Below are positions 17,172-25,479 of a stretch of 34,629 nt of DNA, piece by piece. The translations under genes and the position numbers were made by a program. Origin of the DNA: Cyanobacteria bacterium UBA5018 (GTDB lineage Bacteria; Cyanobacteriota; Cyanobacteriia; PCC-6307; Cyanobiaceae). Under the pieces are notes generated by a model. It ran no database searches. It worked only from the letters and a program-made list of their open reading frames with translations, and was not told the origin of the DNA. Where the stretch lies: positions 1-34,629 of the forward strand of contig DGYA01000050.1 of assembly GCA_002396505.1 (NCBI GenBank), read 5' to 3'. The stretch's first letter is position 1. Each line of letters starts with the position of its first letter.

Positions 17172-17333
17172 TTAATACAATGCCTGGCTTGCCAAGATAA
17201 AGAAATAAACCATGACAGCCATCAATAGTAGTCTTCCCACTAGGAAGGGAATCACTATTTCGCAGCGGAACAGCGACTGATCCAGGGATTCCAGTCTGGA
17301 GGGCAGAGAGCGTAGTTGCTCGATTGGATTCAT
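17172..17333 (-). CDS. 53-residue single-pass membrane microprotein in the cmp operon
   Basis: An uncalled small gene between cmpB and cmpC. The ATG at 17333 is 11 bp after the cmpB stop and has a strong Shine-Dalgarno sequence, GGAG overlapping that stop and eight bases before the ATG. The protein starts MNPIEQLRSLPSRLESLDQS, continues LFRCEIVIPFLV and ends with a hydrophobic helix (LLLMAVMVYFFILASQALY). About residues 27-50 should cross the membrane, with the Arg-containing N-terminus in the cytoplasm. I recognise no family. In Synechocystis the same operon slot holds slr0042, a porin-like gene, so extra genes between cmpB and cmpC have precedent. A role as an accessory subunit of CmpB is inference only. 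Confidence 0.65.
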   Translation of the reverse strand: MNPIEQLRSLPSRLESLDQSLFRCEIVIPFLVGRLLLMAVMVYFFILASQALY

Positions 17334-17344
17334 GGCCCTCACTC

Positions 17345-18178
17345 CTACTTGCCTGGGGAAATATAATTCTGTAGGGCTGCCATCAGTCGATCGAGCACCA
17401 GGCCGATGGCGCCGATCCAGATCACGCCAAGCACGATCTCACCCACATAGTTCTGCTGGTAGGCATCCCAGATGAAGAAGCCGATGCCAAGGGTGCCGGG
17501 CATCACGATCTCGGCGGCGATGATCGCCAGCCAGGCCAGACCGATGGAGATGCGCAGACCGGTGAAGATGTAGGGAAGGGCCGAAGGAATTAGCACCTTG
17601 GTGAAAAAACGGCGGCTAGACATCTGCAGCACCAACGCCACATTGCGGTAGTCCTGGGGTATCTGGCGCACCCCTTCTGCGGTGTTGATCAGAATCGGCC
17701 AGATGGCCGTGATGAAGATCACGAAGATGGCTGCGGGCTGGTTCTTCTGGAACAGCACCAGGGCGATCGGCACCCAGGCCAGGGGCGCCACCATGCGCAG
17801 GAACTGGAATAGGGGATCAAAGGCGCGGTTGATGGTGGGCTTGAGGCCGATCGTGATGCCCACGGCAATGCCCACCAGGGCGGCGAGGGTGTAGCCCTGG
17901 GCCACCCGGCTGAGGCTGGCCAGGGTTTGCCAGAACAGGCCCTTGTCAAGGCCACCGCGGTCATAGAAGGGATAGAAAATCAGGGTTCGGGTGCGCTCTT
18001 CGGTGAACAGGCTGGAGGGCGCCGGCAGTGCGATCACTCCCGACATCGAGAACAGCTGCCAGAGCAGCAGGAAGCCACCGGTGCCCAGTAAGGGCGGCAG
18101 CCAGTTGCTGGAGCTGCGGGTCAGCCAGCCCAGGGGACTCGCGTTTGAATCTTTGCGGGGGGAGGGGATGGGAACCAT
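17345..18178 (-). CDS. cmpB: CmpB, permease of the bicarbonate ABC transporter
   Basis: A 277-residue inner-membrane permease of the NitT/TauT type with about six membrane helices. The N-terminal helix is LLGTGGFLLLWQLFSMSGVI (about residues 30-50). The coupling-loop region is VALVLQMSSRRFFTKVLIPS followed by ALPYIFTGLRISIGLAWLAI near residues 193-220, the EAA-like motif that docks the ATPases. ALVGIAVGITIGLKPTINRA lies near 97. It lies 86 bp downstream of cmpA and is followed after 11 bp by the membrane microprotein. NrtB would look alike; the assignment follows CmpA. Confidence 0.87.
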   Translation of the reverse strand: MVPIPSPRKDSNASPLGWLTRSSSNWLPPLLGTGGFLLLWQLFSMSGVIALPAPSSLFTEERTRTLIFYPFYDRGGLDKGLFWQTLASLSRVAQGYTLAALVGIAVGITIGLKPTINRAFDPLFQFLRMVAPLAWVPIALVLFQKNQPAAIFVIFITAIWPILINTAEGVRQIPQDYRNVALVLQMSSRRFFTKVLIPSALPYIFTGLRISIGLAWLAIIAAEIVMPGTLGIGFFIWDAYQQNYVGEIVLGVIWIGAIGLVLDRLMAALQNYISPGK

Positions 18179-18264
18179 GAAAGGAAACTCCTGGGAAAGG
18201 ATGGGGAACAGGTAGTGGAAGGAGGTAACTCAGGGGCGCTGGATTGGAGCCCTGGCCCGTGGTG

Positions 18265-19605
18265 TCATTTTTTGATCTTCAGGCCATCGAGGTAGGCCTT
18301 CGGATTCGCCGGGTCGTAGACGACGCCATCGAAGAAGGTCTCCTTGCCGCGACTGGAGCCTGTAGGGATGTCGGCGGCAGGAACTCCCAGCTCAGTCGCC
18401 GCCTGGATCCAGAGATCCTCACGGGTCACCTTTTCATTGATCGCCTGGGCCTGCTCGACCGTGTCGAGGATGCCGGGGTAGAACTTCCAGCGCACGGCCT
18501 CCAGCAGGAACCAGAGGGTGAGGCTCTTGTAGGGGTAGGAGATCACGCCGCGATCACTGGCCCAGTAGAGCGGCCCCATGGCCGGATCGGTCTCGGGTTT
18601 GCCTGCTGCACCGATCAGATACTCACCCTTGAGGGCCTGCTCCAGCACTGGGGTCGGGATGTTGTACCACTTGCGCGAGCTGAGGATCTTGGCGGCCTCG
18701 GCCTTGTTTTCGGGCTTGTCGAGCCATTGCTGGGCTTCGATCACCCCTTTGATCAGGGCGACGGCGGCTTTGGGGTGCTTGTCGACCCAATCGGATCGCA
18801 CCGCCAGGTACTCCTCGGGGTGAGACTTCCAGATCTGGGCGGTGGTGGCCGCCAGGTAACCCACCTTGTCCTTGACGATCCGCGAGGGCCAGGGGTCGCC
18901 GGTGGAGAAGGCCTGCATCGTGCCGTTCTTCATTCCCTGAAGGGTTTCGGTGGCGGGTACCGTCAGCAGCTCCACCTGCTTGTCGGGATCCACGCCGCCC
19001 GCCGCCAGCCAGTAGCGCACCCAGATCTCCTGGTTGGCCTTCGGGAAGGTGTAGGAGGCCTTGAACTTGCTGCCCGACTTCTGGGCAAACGAGTCGAAGA
19101 AGCCCGGCGATGTCTTCTTGAGATCGAAGCTGAGGTTGCCATCCTTGACGCCGTTGGAGGCAGCGATGCCATTGCCCTGGCTCATCAGCATCGCCAGCAC
19201 AACCATCGGCACCTTCTTGCCGTCGGTGATCGCACCTTCGCTGATCATCTGGGGCATAGGCATCTGCCATTGGCCGCCGTCAATGCCGCCGCCGGCGGAG
19301 CCGAGCACCAAGTTGTCGCGGGCGGAGGGCCAGCTGGCCTGCTTGGTGAGGTTCACCTCCAGGCCATGCTTTGCGAAGAAGCCCTTCTCCACCCCCACCA
19401 CCAGCGGAGCGGCCTCAAGGATGGGGATGAAGCCGAGGCTGATGGTCTTGGTCTCGAGGTTGGCAGGCGCGACGGCGGTGGGCGGGGCGCTGCCACTGGC
19501 GCTGCCACCACCGGGTTCGGGAGGATTGCCGAGGCAACCCGTGACCAAGACACTGCTGGCCATGGCTGCGCCCAGCAGGGCGAGGAATTGACGACGCTTC
19601 GACAT
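18265..19605 (-). CDS. cmpA: CmpA, bicarbonate-binding lipoprotein
   Basis: 446 residues. The N-terminus has a twin-arginine-like SKRRQFL, a hydrophobic stretch and a lipobox (LVTGC, Cys 24), so it is an exported, membrane-anchored binding protein. A Gly/Ser-rich linker follows. The ligand-binding fold shows IPILEAAPLVVGVEKGFFAK, KQASWPSARDNLVLGSAGGG, IDGGQWQMPMP, SYTFPKANQEIWVRYWLAAG, FSTGDPWPSRI, and the C-terminal TREDLWIQAATELGVP and FFDGVVYDP. These resemble Synechococcus elongatus CmpA more than NrtA as I recall them. First gene of the probable operon; AGGA lies about 10 bases before the ATG. Low-carbon induction through CmpR is known in other strains. Confidence 0.88.
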   Translation of the reverse strand: MSKRRQFLALLGAAMASSVLVTGCLGNPPEPGGGSASGSAPPTAVAPANLETKTISLGFIPILEAAPLVVGVEKGFFAKHGLEVNLTKQASWPSARDNLVLGSAGGGIDGGQWQMPMPQMISEGAITDGKKVPMVVLAMLMSQGNGIAASNGVKDGNLSFDLKKTSPGFFDSFAQKSGSKFKASYTFPKANQEIWVRYWLAAGGVDPDKQVELLTVPATETLQGMKNGTMQAFSTGDPWPSRIVKDKVGYLAATTAQIWKSHPEEYLAVRSDWVDKHPKAAVALIKGVIEAQQWLDKPENKAEAAKILSSRKWYNIPTPVLEQALKGEYLIGAAGKPETDPAMGPLYWASDRGVISYPYKSLTLWFLLEAVRWKFYPGILDTVEQAQAINEKVTREDLWIQAATELGVPAADIPTGSSRGKETFFDGVVYDPANPKAYLDGLKIKK

Positions 19606-19722
19606 GGAGAAAGTTCCTGGAAAAAGGAGAACTTGGTACAGGTCAACGAAACCGGACTGGGAGAAATAGCAGCACCGGAAGCCGCTGAAAATGATGGGGC
19701 CCAGTTGGACCCCAAGGATAAT

Positions 19723-19736
19723 TTAACGGTCGTTTA
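19723..19736. promoter_or_regulatory. Operator-like inverted repeat upstream of cmpA
   Basis: TTAACGGTCGTTTA is an imperfect palindrome (TTAACG / CGTTTA, one mismatch) 118 bp upstream of the cmpA ATG. A second, less perfect dyad, GGGGCCCAGTTGGACCCC, lies at 19697-19714. LysR-type regulators such as CmpR bind dyads in cmp promoters, but neither site fits the reported TTA-N7/8-TAA pattern, so the factor is unknown. The -10/-35 boxes could not be fixed. Confidence 0.25.
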
Positions 19737-19769
19737 CAAAAGCATCTGACCAGAGAGTCGTTATTGCTC

Positions 19770-19871
19770 GGGGGACCCTAGTGGCCTCATCTGGCAGTTG
19801 GGTGTGAACTTTGCGAAGGATTATGAATAGAGGCGATAAGCAGAGGCAATCATTGGGCGCAAGGGTCCCCC
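19770..19871. repeat. 10-bp perfect inverted repeat between cmpA and its decayed copy
   Basis: GGGGGACCCT at 19770-19779 and its exact complement AGGGTCCCCC at 19862-19871, 82 bp apart. The enclosed sequence has no recognisable gene. It could be a remnant of a small mobile repeat or a long stem. Confidence 0.4.
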
Positions 19872-19892
19872 CCCGGGATCACGGTCGCCTGA

Positions 19893-20547
19893 TCAGCGCT
19901 TGATCTTGAGGCTGTCCAGGTAGGCCTGGGGCTTGGTGGGGTCGTAGACGACGCCGTCAAAAAAGCGCTCGCTGCCTCGGCTGGAGCCCTTGGGGATGTC
20001 CTTGGTCGGCACACCCAGCTCCGTGGCCGCCTTCTTCCAGAGGTCTTCGCGGGTCACCTTGTCGTTGAGCGCCTTGGCGGCAGCGACGGAGGGTAACTGG
20101 GCCGGATAGAACTTCCAGCGCGTCGACTCCAGCAGGGACCATGCCGCGGGCAGGGTCAGCAGCTCCACGTTCTTGTCGGGGTCCACGCCACCGGCCGCCA
20201 GCCAGTAGCGGATCCACATGTCCTGGTTGGCCTTGGGGAAGGTGTAGGCGGCCCGGAACTTGCGGCCCTTCTCCTTCTCAAAAGTCTTGAAGAAGGTGCC
20301 GTCGCCCTTGGTGTTCAGGCCCAAATCGGCCTTCTTGACACTGTTGGAGGCCACGATGCCGTTCCCCTGGCTGGAGAGCATCGCCAGGATGTACATCGGC
20401 ACCTTGCGGCCGTTTGTGATCGCCCCGCTGCTGATCATCTGGGGCATCGGCAGCTGCCACTGGCCGCCATCAATGCCACCACCGGCGGTGCCGAGCACCA
20501 GGTTGTCCCGGGCGGAGGGCCAGCTGGCTTGCTTGCTGAGGTTTACA
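19893..20547 (-). pseudogene. Second cmpA copy lacking its N-terminus and an internal block
   Basis: From 20547 the minus strand reads HVNLSKQASWPSARDNLVLG and then GGGIDGGQWQLPMPQM, homologous to CmpA from about residue 78. After DPDKNVELLTLPA it jumps in frame to WSLLESTRWKFYP, omitting about 145 residues present in the intact CmpA (TETLQ... to ...SLTLW). The end is normal (FFDGVVYDPTKPQAYLDSLK). Signal peptide, lipobox and a large part of the binding fold are missing, so it cannot work as a binding protein. An open frame of 201 codons from GTG 20498 remains. Many substitutions separate it from the intact copy, so it is an old paralogue. Its left break is only five bases from the bioA stop, which marks a recombination joint. 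Confidence 0.8.
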
Positions 20548-20552
20548 TGTGC

Positions 20553-21833
20553 TTAAAGCTCTGCCAAGGATTGCCAGATGGCGGCATAGCACTGCTCCAA
20601 TTGAGCTTCGCTGATTCCCAGGGGCGGCAGCAGGTAGACGACATGGCCCAGGGGCCGCAAATAGACACCCTTTGCCAGGCACTGGCGTTGCAGCTGCCGG
20701 CCCAGGCCCTGGAGGTAACCGGGTTGGTCCACGATCAAATCGAAGGCGGCAATGCTGCCTATATTTCGGATTTTTTCTAGGCGGGGATGGTCCTTCAGCG
20801 GCTCTAGATGCTGCCGATGGCGCTGTTCAAATTGGCCATAGAGATCCGGCTTTTGAACCAGCAGCTCCAGGCTGGCTAGGGCAGCGGCGCAGCCCAGGGG
20901 ATTGGCCGTGAAGCTATGGCCATGGAAGAAGGTAAGTGTTGGATCTAGGCCTATAAACGCCTCGTATAATCTCTCGCTGGCCATGGTTACCCCCATCGGC
21001 ATGAAGCCACCGGTTAGTCCCTTGGATAGGGCCATCAAATCGGGCTGGATCTGGGCCTGCTGGCAGGCGAACAGGCTGCCGCTGCGGCCAAAACCTGTCA
21101 TTACCTCATCGGCAATCAGCAGGGCCCCACTGGCGCGCACCCGCCGCTCCACCGCCTGCAGAAATTGGGGACGCACTAAATTCATCCCCGATGCTCCCTG
21201 CAGCAGGGGCTCAAAAATGACGGCGGCCGTGGGCGTCTCCAGCAACCGATCCAGCACAGCCAGGGCAGCTAACTCTCGGGCTTCAACGTTTTCATCCCCC
21301 CACCAGGTGGCCGGCCAGGGGACCCGGGCCACCGCGAACATCAGGCTCTCGTAAGCCGAGTTGAACAGGGAGCGCTCACCCAGGGCCATGGCCCCGACGG
21401 TATCGCCGTGATACGCCCCCTCAAAGGCAATTAATTGCTGGCGTGGTTCGCCCCGATTTCGCCACCACTGCCAGGCGATTTTGAGGGCCACCTCCACGGC
21501 GGTGGAGCCGTTATCTGAGAAGAACAGCCGATCGAGACCAGTTAATGAGGCAAGCTGTTCCGCCAATTGTTCGGCAAGCGGATGGCTGAAGTTGGCAAAG
21601 ATTACCTGCTCCAGTTGCAACGCCTGGCTGGCGATGGCGGCGGCAATCGAAGGCTCTCCATGGCCGTGCAGGGTCACCCACCAGCTGCTGATCGCATCGA
21701 TCAGCTGGCGGCCGTCATCTAATTGCAACAACGATCCCTGGGCTGCCACCACCCGCAGGGGTTCCGGTGCCGTAGCTACCTGGGTGGTGGGGTGCCAGAG
21801 ATGAGGGTGCCAGCCCATGGGCAAGGTTTTCAA
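20553..21833 (-). CDS. bioA: BioA, adenosylmethionine-8-amino-7-oxononanoate aminotransferase
   Basis: A 426-residue class III PLP aminotransferase that makes 7,8-diaminopelargonate in biotin synthesis. Seen: HLWHPTTQ near residue 12, DAISSWWVTLHGHGEPSIAA near 45 with the substrate-binding double Trp typical of BioA, FFSDNGSTAVEVALKIAWQW near 103, FEGAYHGDTVGAMALGERS near 135, LLIADEVMTGFGRSGSLFAC near 238, and DLMALSKGLTGGFMPMG near 265 with the PLP Lys. The TTG at 21833 gives the longest frame; ATG 21818 (MGWHPHLWHPT) is a likely alternative. Neither has a clear Shine-Dalgarno sequence. It is downstream of the dedA gene on the same strand, 58 bp apart. No other bio gene is visible. Confidence 0.93.
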   Translation of the reverse strand: MKTLPMGWHPHLWHPTTQVATAPEPLRVVAAQGSLLQLDDGRQLIDAISSWWVTLHGHGEPSIAAAIASQALQLEQVIFANFSHPLAEQLAEQLASLTGLDRLFFSDNGSTAVEVALKIAWQWWRNRGEPRQQLIAFEGAYHGDTVGAMALGERSLFNSAYESLMFAVARVPWPATWWGDENVEARELAALAVLDRLLETPTAAVIFEPLLQGASGMNLVRPQFLQAVERRVRASGALLIADEVMTGFGRSGSLFACQQAQIQPDLMALSKGLTGGFMPMGVTMASERLYEAFIGLDPTLTFFHGHSFTANPLGCAAALASLELLVQKPDLYGQFEQRHRQHLEPLKDHPRLEKIRNIGSIAAFDLIVDQPGYLQGLGRQLQRQCLAKGVYLRPLGHVVYLLPPLGISEAQLEQCYAAIWQSLAEL

Positions 21834-21891
21834 AAGAAATGGTGCGGGGTAAGCAACCTGGATCAGGCCAGGCGGGCTTCAGGGGTGGGCT

Positions 21892-22542
21892 TCAGGGTTT
21901 ACGGCGTTGGCTGATCAGCCTGGCTCCGATCCAGGCCGTAAAGGCGATAGCTGCCAGCACCAGTAACACCTTGATCAATTGGGTGATCGGCTCCAGCCAC
22001 TCGCCAACCCGCTGGTAGCCCTCCCCCAGGGCCTGGCCGGCCAGGGTGAGGATCAGGATCCAGATCAAACTGCCGCCGGCGGTCCAGGCCAGGAACGGCA
22101 GTTGGGGCATCAATTCGATGCCAGCTGGTACCGACACCAGAGTGCGCACACCGGGAATCAGGCGGCCCCAGAACACCACCGCAGCGCCATGGCGCTTAAA
22201 CCAGCGACGACTGCGGGCTAGATCGGCGGGCTGAATGCCAATCCACCTGCCATGACGAGAGAGCCAATGCTCCAGTCGCTCTTCGTTGATCAACCGACCA
22301 ATCCCATACCAGAACCAGGCGCCCAGCAGGGTGCCGATCAGGCCCGCCAGCAGCACTGGTAGCAGCTCTAACTTGCCTTGCTGCACGTAAAATCCCCCCA
22401 GGGGCATCACCAGTTCAGAGGGGATGGGGGGGAATACATTTTCGAGCAGCATCACCAGGCCGATCACCAGGTAGCCGATCAGGGGATTGGCGTCTACGGC
22501 CGAGCCGATCAACTCCGGAAGACGGTTAATGAAATCCTGCAT
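21892..22542 (-). CDS. DedA-family membrane protein
   Basis: A 216-residue polytopic protein of the DedA/VTT (SNARE-associated) family, whose bacterial members act as lipid-carrier or phospholipid scramblases (undecaprenyl phosphate recycling in some). About five to six hydrophobic segments. Motifs: LVMLLENVFPPIPSELVMPL near residue 31 with the conserved Glu and Pro residues, LIGTLLGAWFWYGIGRLINE near 68, and the family Arg motif GRLIPGVRTLVSVPAGI near 126. The C-terminus is basic (SQRRKP). The exact substrate is unknown. Confidence 0.9.
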   Translation of the reverse strand: MQDFINRLPELIGSAVDANPLIGYLVIGLVMLLENVFPPIPSELVMPLGGFYVQQGKLELLPVLLAGLIGTLLGAWFWYGIGRLINEERLEHWLSRHGRWIGIQPADLARSRRWFKRHGAAVVFWGRLIPGVRTLVSVPAGIELMPQLPFLAWTAGGSLIWILILTLAGQALGEGYQRVGEWLEPITQLIKVLLVLAAIAFTAWIGARLISQRRKP

Positions 22543-22627
22543 GGAGAAGTTGCTGGCGGCACCAGGCTAGGGGGAAGCCAACCCTGGCCTGGTCAACTGG
22601 AACTGGCTAATCAGTGTTGGGGCTGGC

Positions 22628-25387
22628 TCAGGTGTCGGCCGAGGCGCGACGCCGCCATTGCCTCACCAGCTTCTCCAGCTCCAGATAAAGGAAGAACACC
22701 AGGCTCACGCCGATGCAGATCAGCAGGTCTGGGCCGGGTAGGGGCTCAGTGCCAAAGAAACGGGCCAGGGGCGGCACGTAGAGCAGCAGCATCTGCAGAC
22801 CGGTGGTGAGCACCACGGCCCAAATCAACCAGGGGTTGGAGAAGGGAGCCACCTGCAGCAGCGGCCGATCACTGCGGGCCGACAGGGCGTGGCCCATCTG
22901 GGCCAGACAGAGGGTGGTGAATACCATCACCTGCCAGGGCCTGCCAGAGCGATCGGCATAGACCATCAAGCAGATCACGATCAGGGCAAACACCACGCCA
23001 ATGCGCAGGATGTAGCTGCCGATGCCGCGGGCAAAGATCGACTCCCCGGGCTCGGCGGGCGGCCGACGCATCAAGCCATCCTCACCCGGTTCAAGGGCCA
23101 GGGCCAAGGCCGGCACCCCGTCGGTCACCAGGTTCATCCACAGAATCTGCAACGGCGTCAGCGGCACGCCCGCCAGGCCCAGCAGGGGGGCGGAGGCAAT
23201 GGTGATCAGCTCACCGACATTGCTGCCGAGAATATATTTCACGAAGCGTCGAATATTTGCATACACCAATCTTCCCTCTTCTACTGCACTAACAATCGTG
23301 GCGAAGTTGTCATCGAGCAGCACCATATCGGCGGCCTCCTTGCTCACCTCCGTGCCGGTGATCCCCATGGCCACGCCGATGTGGGCCTGCTTCAGGGCCG
23401 GCGCGTCATTCACCCCATCACCGGTCATCGCCACCACCTGGCCATTGGCCTGGAGCGCCTTGACGATGCGCAGTTTCTGCTCGGGCGGTACCCGGGCATA
23501 GATATTGCAGTTGGCCACCACGCTGCGCAGCTTGGATTCATCCATCTGCTCCAATTCGCGACCTAACACCACCTCGCCATTGGCATCGGTGATGCCGATG
23601 CTGGAGCCAATCGCCCGGGCCGTGAGCGGATGGTCGCCGGTGATCATCACCGGGCGTATGCCGGCCTGGCGGCAGGTGGCCACGGCTGCCGTCACCTCCG
23701 GGCGAGCTGGATCCAGCTGGGCCATCAGCCCCAGCAGCACCAGCTGCTCCAACTCCTGCTCCGGACTGGCGTGATGGGGAGCGCAGGCAAAGGCCAACAC
23801 CCGCAGCCCCTGGGCTGCCAATTGCCGCGCCTGCTCCAACCACCATTGCTGTTGCTCAGCGCTGAGCGCTGCCACCCCAGCGCCATCCAGCCAGCGATCA
23901 CAGCTGGCCAGAATCACCTCCGGAGCACCCTTGCTGATCAGCAGCTGATCGGAACCGGCCGCCAGGGCGCCCAGCGGTTGTTGGAGGGCGCCGTCTGGAT
24001 CGGCCAACCACACCGCCATCAGCTGCCGTTCCGAGCTGAACGGAATTTCGGCCCTGCGCTGGTATTTACTGCGCAGGCTGAAAGCATCGATGCCGTCCTT
24101 GGCCGCCACCACCAGCAGGGCGCCTTCGGTGGGATCTCCCAACACGCCCCAGCCGCTGCCCTCGCGTTTGAGTTCGGCATCGCTGCAGAGCACGCCGGCC
24201 TCCAGCAGCAGTCGCCGGGCGCCAGCAGCGCAGCCCGCGGTCGCCGCAGGCGGCGGCGCCAACTCCCGGGCGCTGAACTTGCCATGGGGCTCATAGCCCT
24301 GGCCGCTCACGGCGATCGATTCGGTGCCGCAGCGCAGCTCCTGCACCACCTGGCGATTGAGGGTCAAGGTGCCGGTCTTGTCGGAGCAGATCACGGTTAC
24401 CGAACCGAGACCCTCCACGGCGGGTAGGCGGCGAATCAGTGCCGCCCGTTTCACCATCCGCTGGGTACCGATGGCCAGGGTCACCGTGATCACGGCGGGT
24501 AGGCCCTCGGGCACGATCGCCACTGCCATGGACAGGCCCACCTCCAACAGGTCGAGGGCGTTTTGGCCGAGCAGTATGCCCAACGCCACTACTGCAGCCA
24601 CCAGGGCCAAGGCGCTGCCCACTAGCACGTTGGCCAGGCCATCGAGCCGCTGCTGCAGCGGTGTGGTTTCGCCGCCGGCGGTATTGATCAGCTCGGCAAT
24701 CTGGCCCAGTTCGGTGGCCATGCCGGTGGCGGTAACCACAGCCAAGCCCCTACCCCGCACCACCTCGGTGCCTTGAAACAGGCAGTTCTGGCGCTCCAGC
24801 ACCGGTGTTGATGCCTCCAGCACCAGCTGGGCCTGTTTGAACACCGCCTCGGCTTCGCCGGTGAGGGCGGCCTCGCGCAAGCCCAGATCGGCCACCTCCA
24901 GCAAGCGGCAGTCGGCCGATACCCGATCGCCGGCCTCCAATCTGATCAGATCCCCCGGTACCAGCTGCTCGCAGGGCTGCATTTGCCATTCGCCGTCGCG
25001 GCGCACCTGCACCGCCGGCTGGGCCAGTTCCCGCAAGGCCAGCAGTGCCTTCTGGGCACGACTCTCCTGCAGGTAGCCCAGCAGACCATTGAGGCCCACG
25101 ATCAGCAGGATGGCGATCGCGTCCTTGGGGAAGGACTGCTTCTGCCAGGCCACCGCCGCACTCACCGCCGCCACTCCCAGCAGCAGCAGCAGCATCACGT
25201 TGCTGAATTGATCCCAGAGGATCTGCCAATTGCTGCGGCCGGCCGCCAGTTCGAGCCGGTTTGGACCGATGCGGGCCAGGCGTTCAGCCACCTGGGCGGT
25301 GCTGAGCCCCTCGCTGGAGGCGTCGAGTTGCTGCAGGCAATCTGCCGGTGCCAGGGCGTGCCAGGCGGCCTGCTTGCTGGGGGGCAT
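22628..25387 (-). CDS. Type II P-type cation ATPase (probable Ca2+ transporter, PacL-like)
   Basis: 919 residues from ATG 25387 (MPPSKQAAWHALAPADCLQQ); the frame is open 33 codons further to ATG 25486, which would overlap the divergent ktrB. Domain order is normal: N-terminal cation_ATPase_N, actuator with LTGEAEAVFK near residue 173, membrane motif VPEGLPAV near 292, phosphorylation motif SDKTGTLT (Asp about 336), KGAPEVIL in the nucleotide domain, TGDGVNDAPALKQAHIGVAM, and a C-terminal six-helix bundle. PEGLP marks the type II group (Ca2+, Na+/K+); ion choice cannot be fixed by eye. It acts in the plasma membrane, exporting cations. It is back to back with the KtrB/KtrA genes. Confidence 0.88.
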   Translation of the reverse strand: MPPSKQAAWHALAPADCLQQLDASSEGLSTAQVAERLARIGPNRLELAAGRSNWQILWDQFSNVMLLLLLGVAAVSAAVAWQKQSFPKDAIAILLIVGLNGLLGYLQESRAQKALLALRELAQPAVQVRRDGEWQMQPCEQLVPGDLIRLEAGDRVSADCRLLEVADLGLREAALTGEAEAVFKQAQLVLEASTPVLERQNCLFQGTEVVRGRGLAVVTATGMATELGQIAELINTAGGETTPLQQRLDGLANVLVGSALALVAAVVALGILLGQNALDLLEVGLSMAVAIVPEGLPAVITVTLAIGTQRMVKRAALIRRLPAVEGLGSVTVICSDKTGTLTLNRQVVQELRCGTESIAVSGQGYEPHGKFSARELAPPPAATAGCAAGARRLLLEAGVLCSDAELKREGSGWGVLGDPTEGALLVVAAKDGIDAFSLRSKYQRRAEIPFSSERQLMAVWLADPDGALQQPLGALAAGSDQLLISKGAPEVILASCDRWLDGAGVAALSAEQQQWWLEQARQLAAQGLRVLAFACAPHHASPEQELEQLVLLGLMAQLDPARPEVTAAVATCRQAGIRPVMITGDHPLTARAIGSSIGITDANGEVVLGRELEQMDESKLRSVVANCNIYARVPPEQKLRIVKALQANGQVVAMTGDGVNDAPALKQAHIGVAMGITGTEVSKEAADMVLLDDNFATIVSAVEEGRLVYANIRRFVKYILGSNVGELITIASAPLLGLAGVPLTPLQILWMNLVTDGVPALALALEPGEDGLMRRPPAEPGESIFARGIGSYILRIGVVFALIVICLMVYADRSGRPWQVMVFTTLCLAQMGHALSARSDRPLLQVAPFSNPWLIWAVVLTTGLQMLLLYVPPLARFFGTEPLPGPDLLICIGVSLVFFLYLELEKLVRQWRRRASADT

Positions 25388-25479
25388 CAAAGGGGGGAGG
25401 GGAAACTGAGCAGGCAACCTAGGCAACCTGGGCGCATCCTTAGTAGTTTTTCGTCCTAACGACTTTTCAAAGGTCCTCC

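Noticed and set aside
14138..19605. Nitrate transporter nrtABCD instead of cmpABCD
   Set aside because: The binding protein words (KQASWPSARDNLVLGSAGGG, IDGGQWQMPMP, SYTFPKANQ) and the neighbouring NDH-1MS genes favour Cmp; no nirA or narB is in the window. A phylogeny could still overturn this.
18244..19749. 501-codon open frame on the plus strand opposite cmpA
   Set aside because: It is the mirror of a high-GC coding gene with clear CmpA homology; the translation has no family features and is His/Gly-rich in the way antisense frames are.
10440..25120. HIP1 (GCGATCGC) enrichment as a cyanobacterial marker
   Set aside because: I count only three copies (near 10906, 16628 and 25114), far below the roughly one per kilobase of HIP1-rich cyanobacteria.
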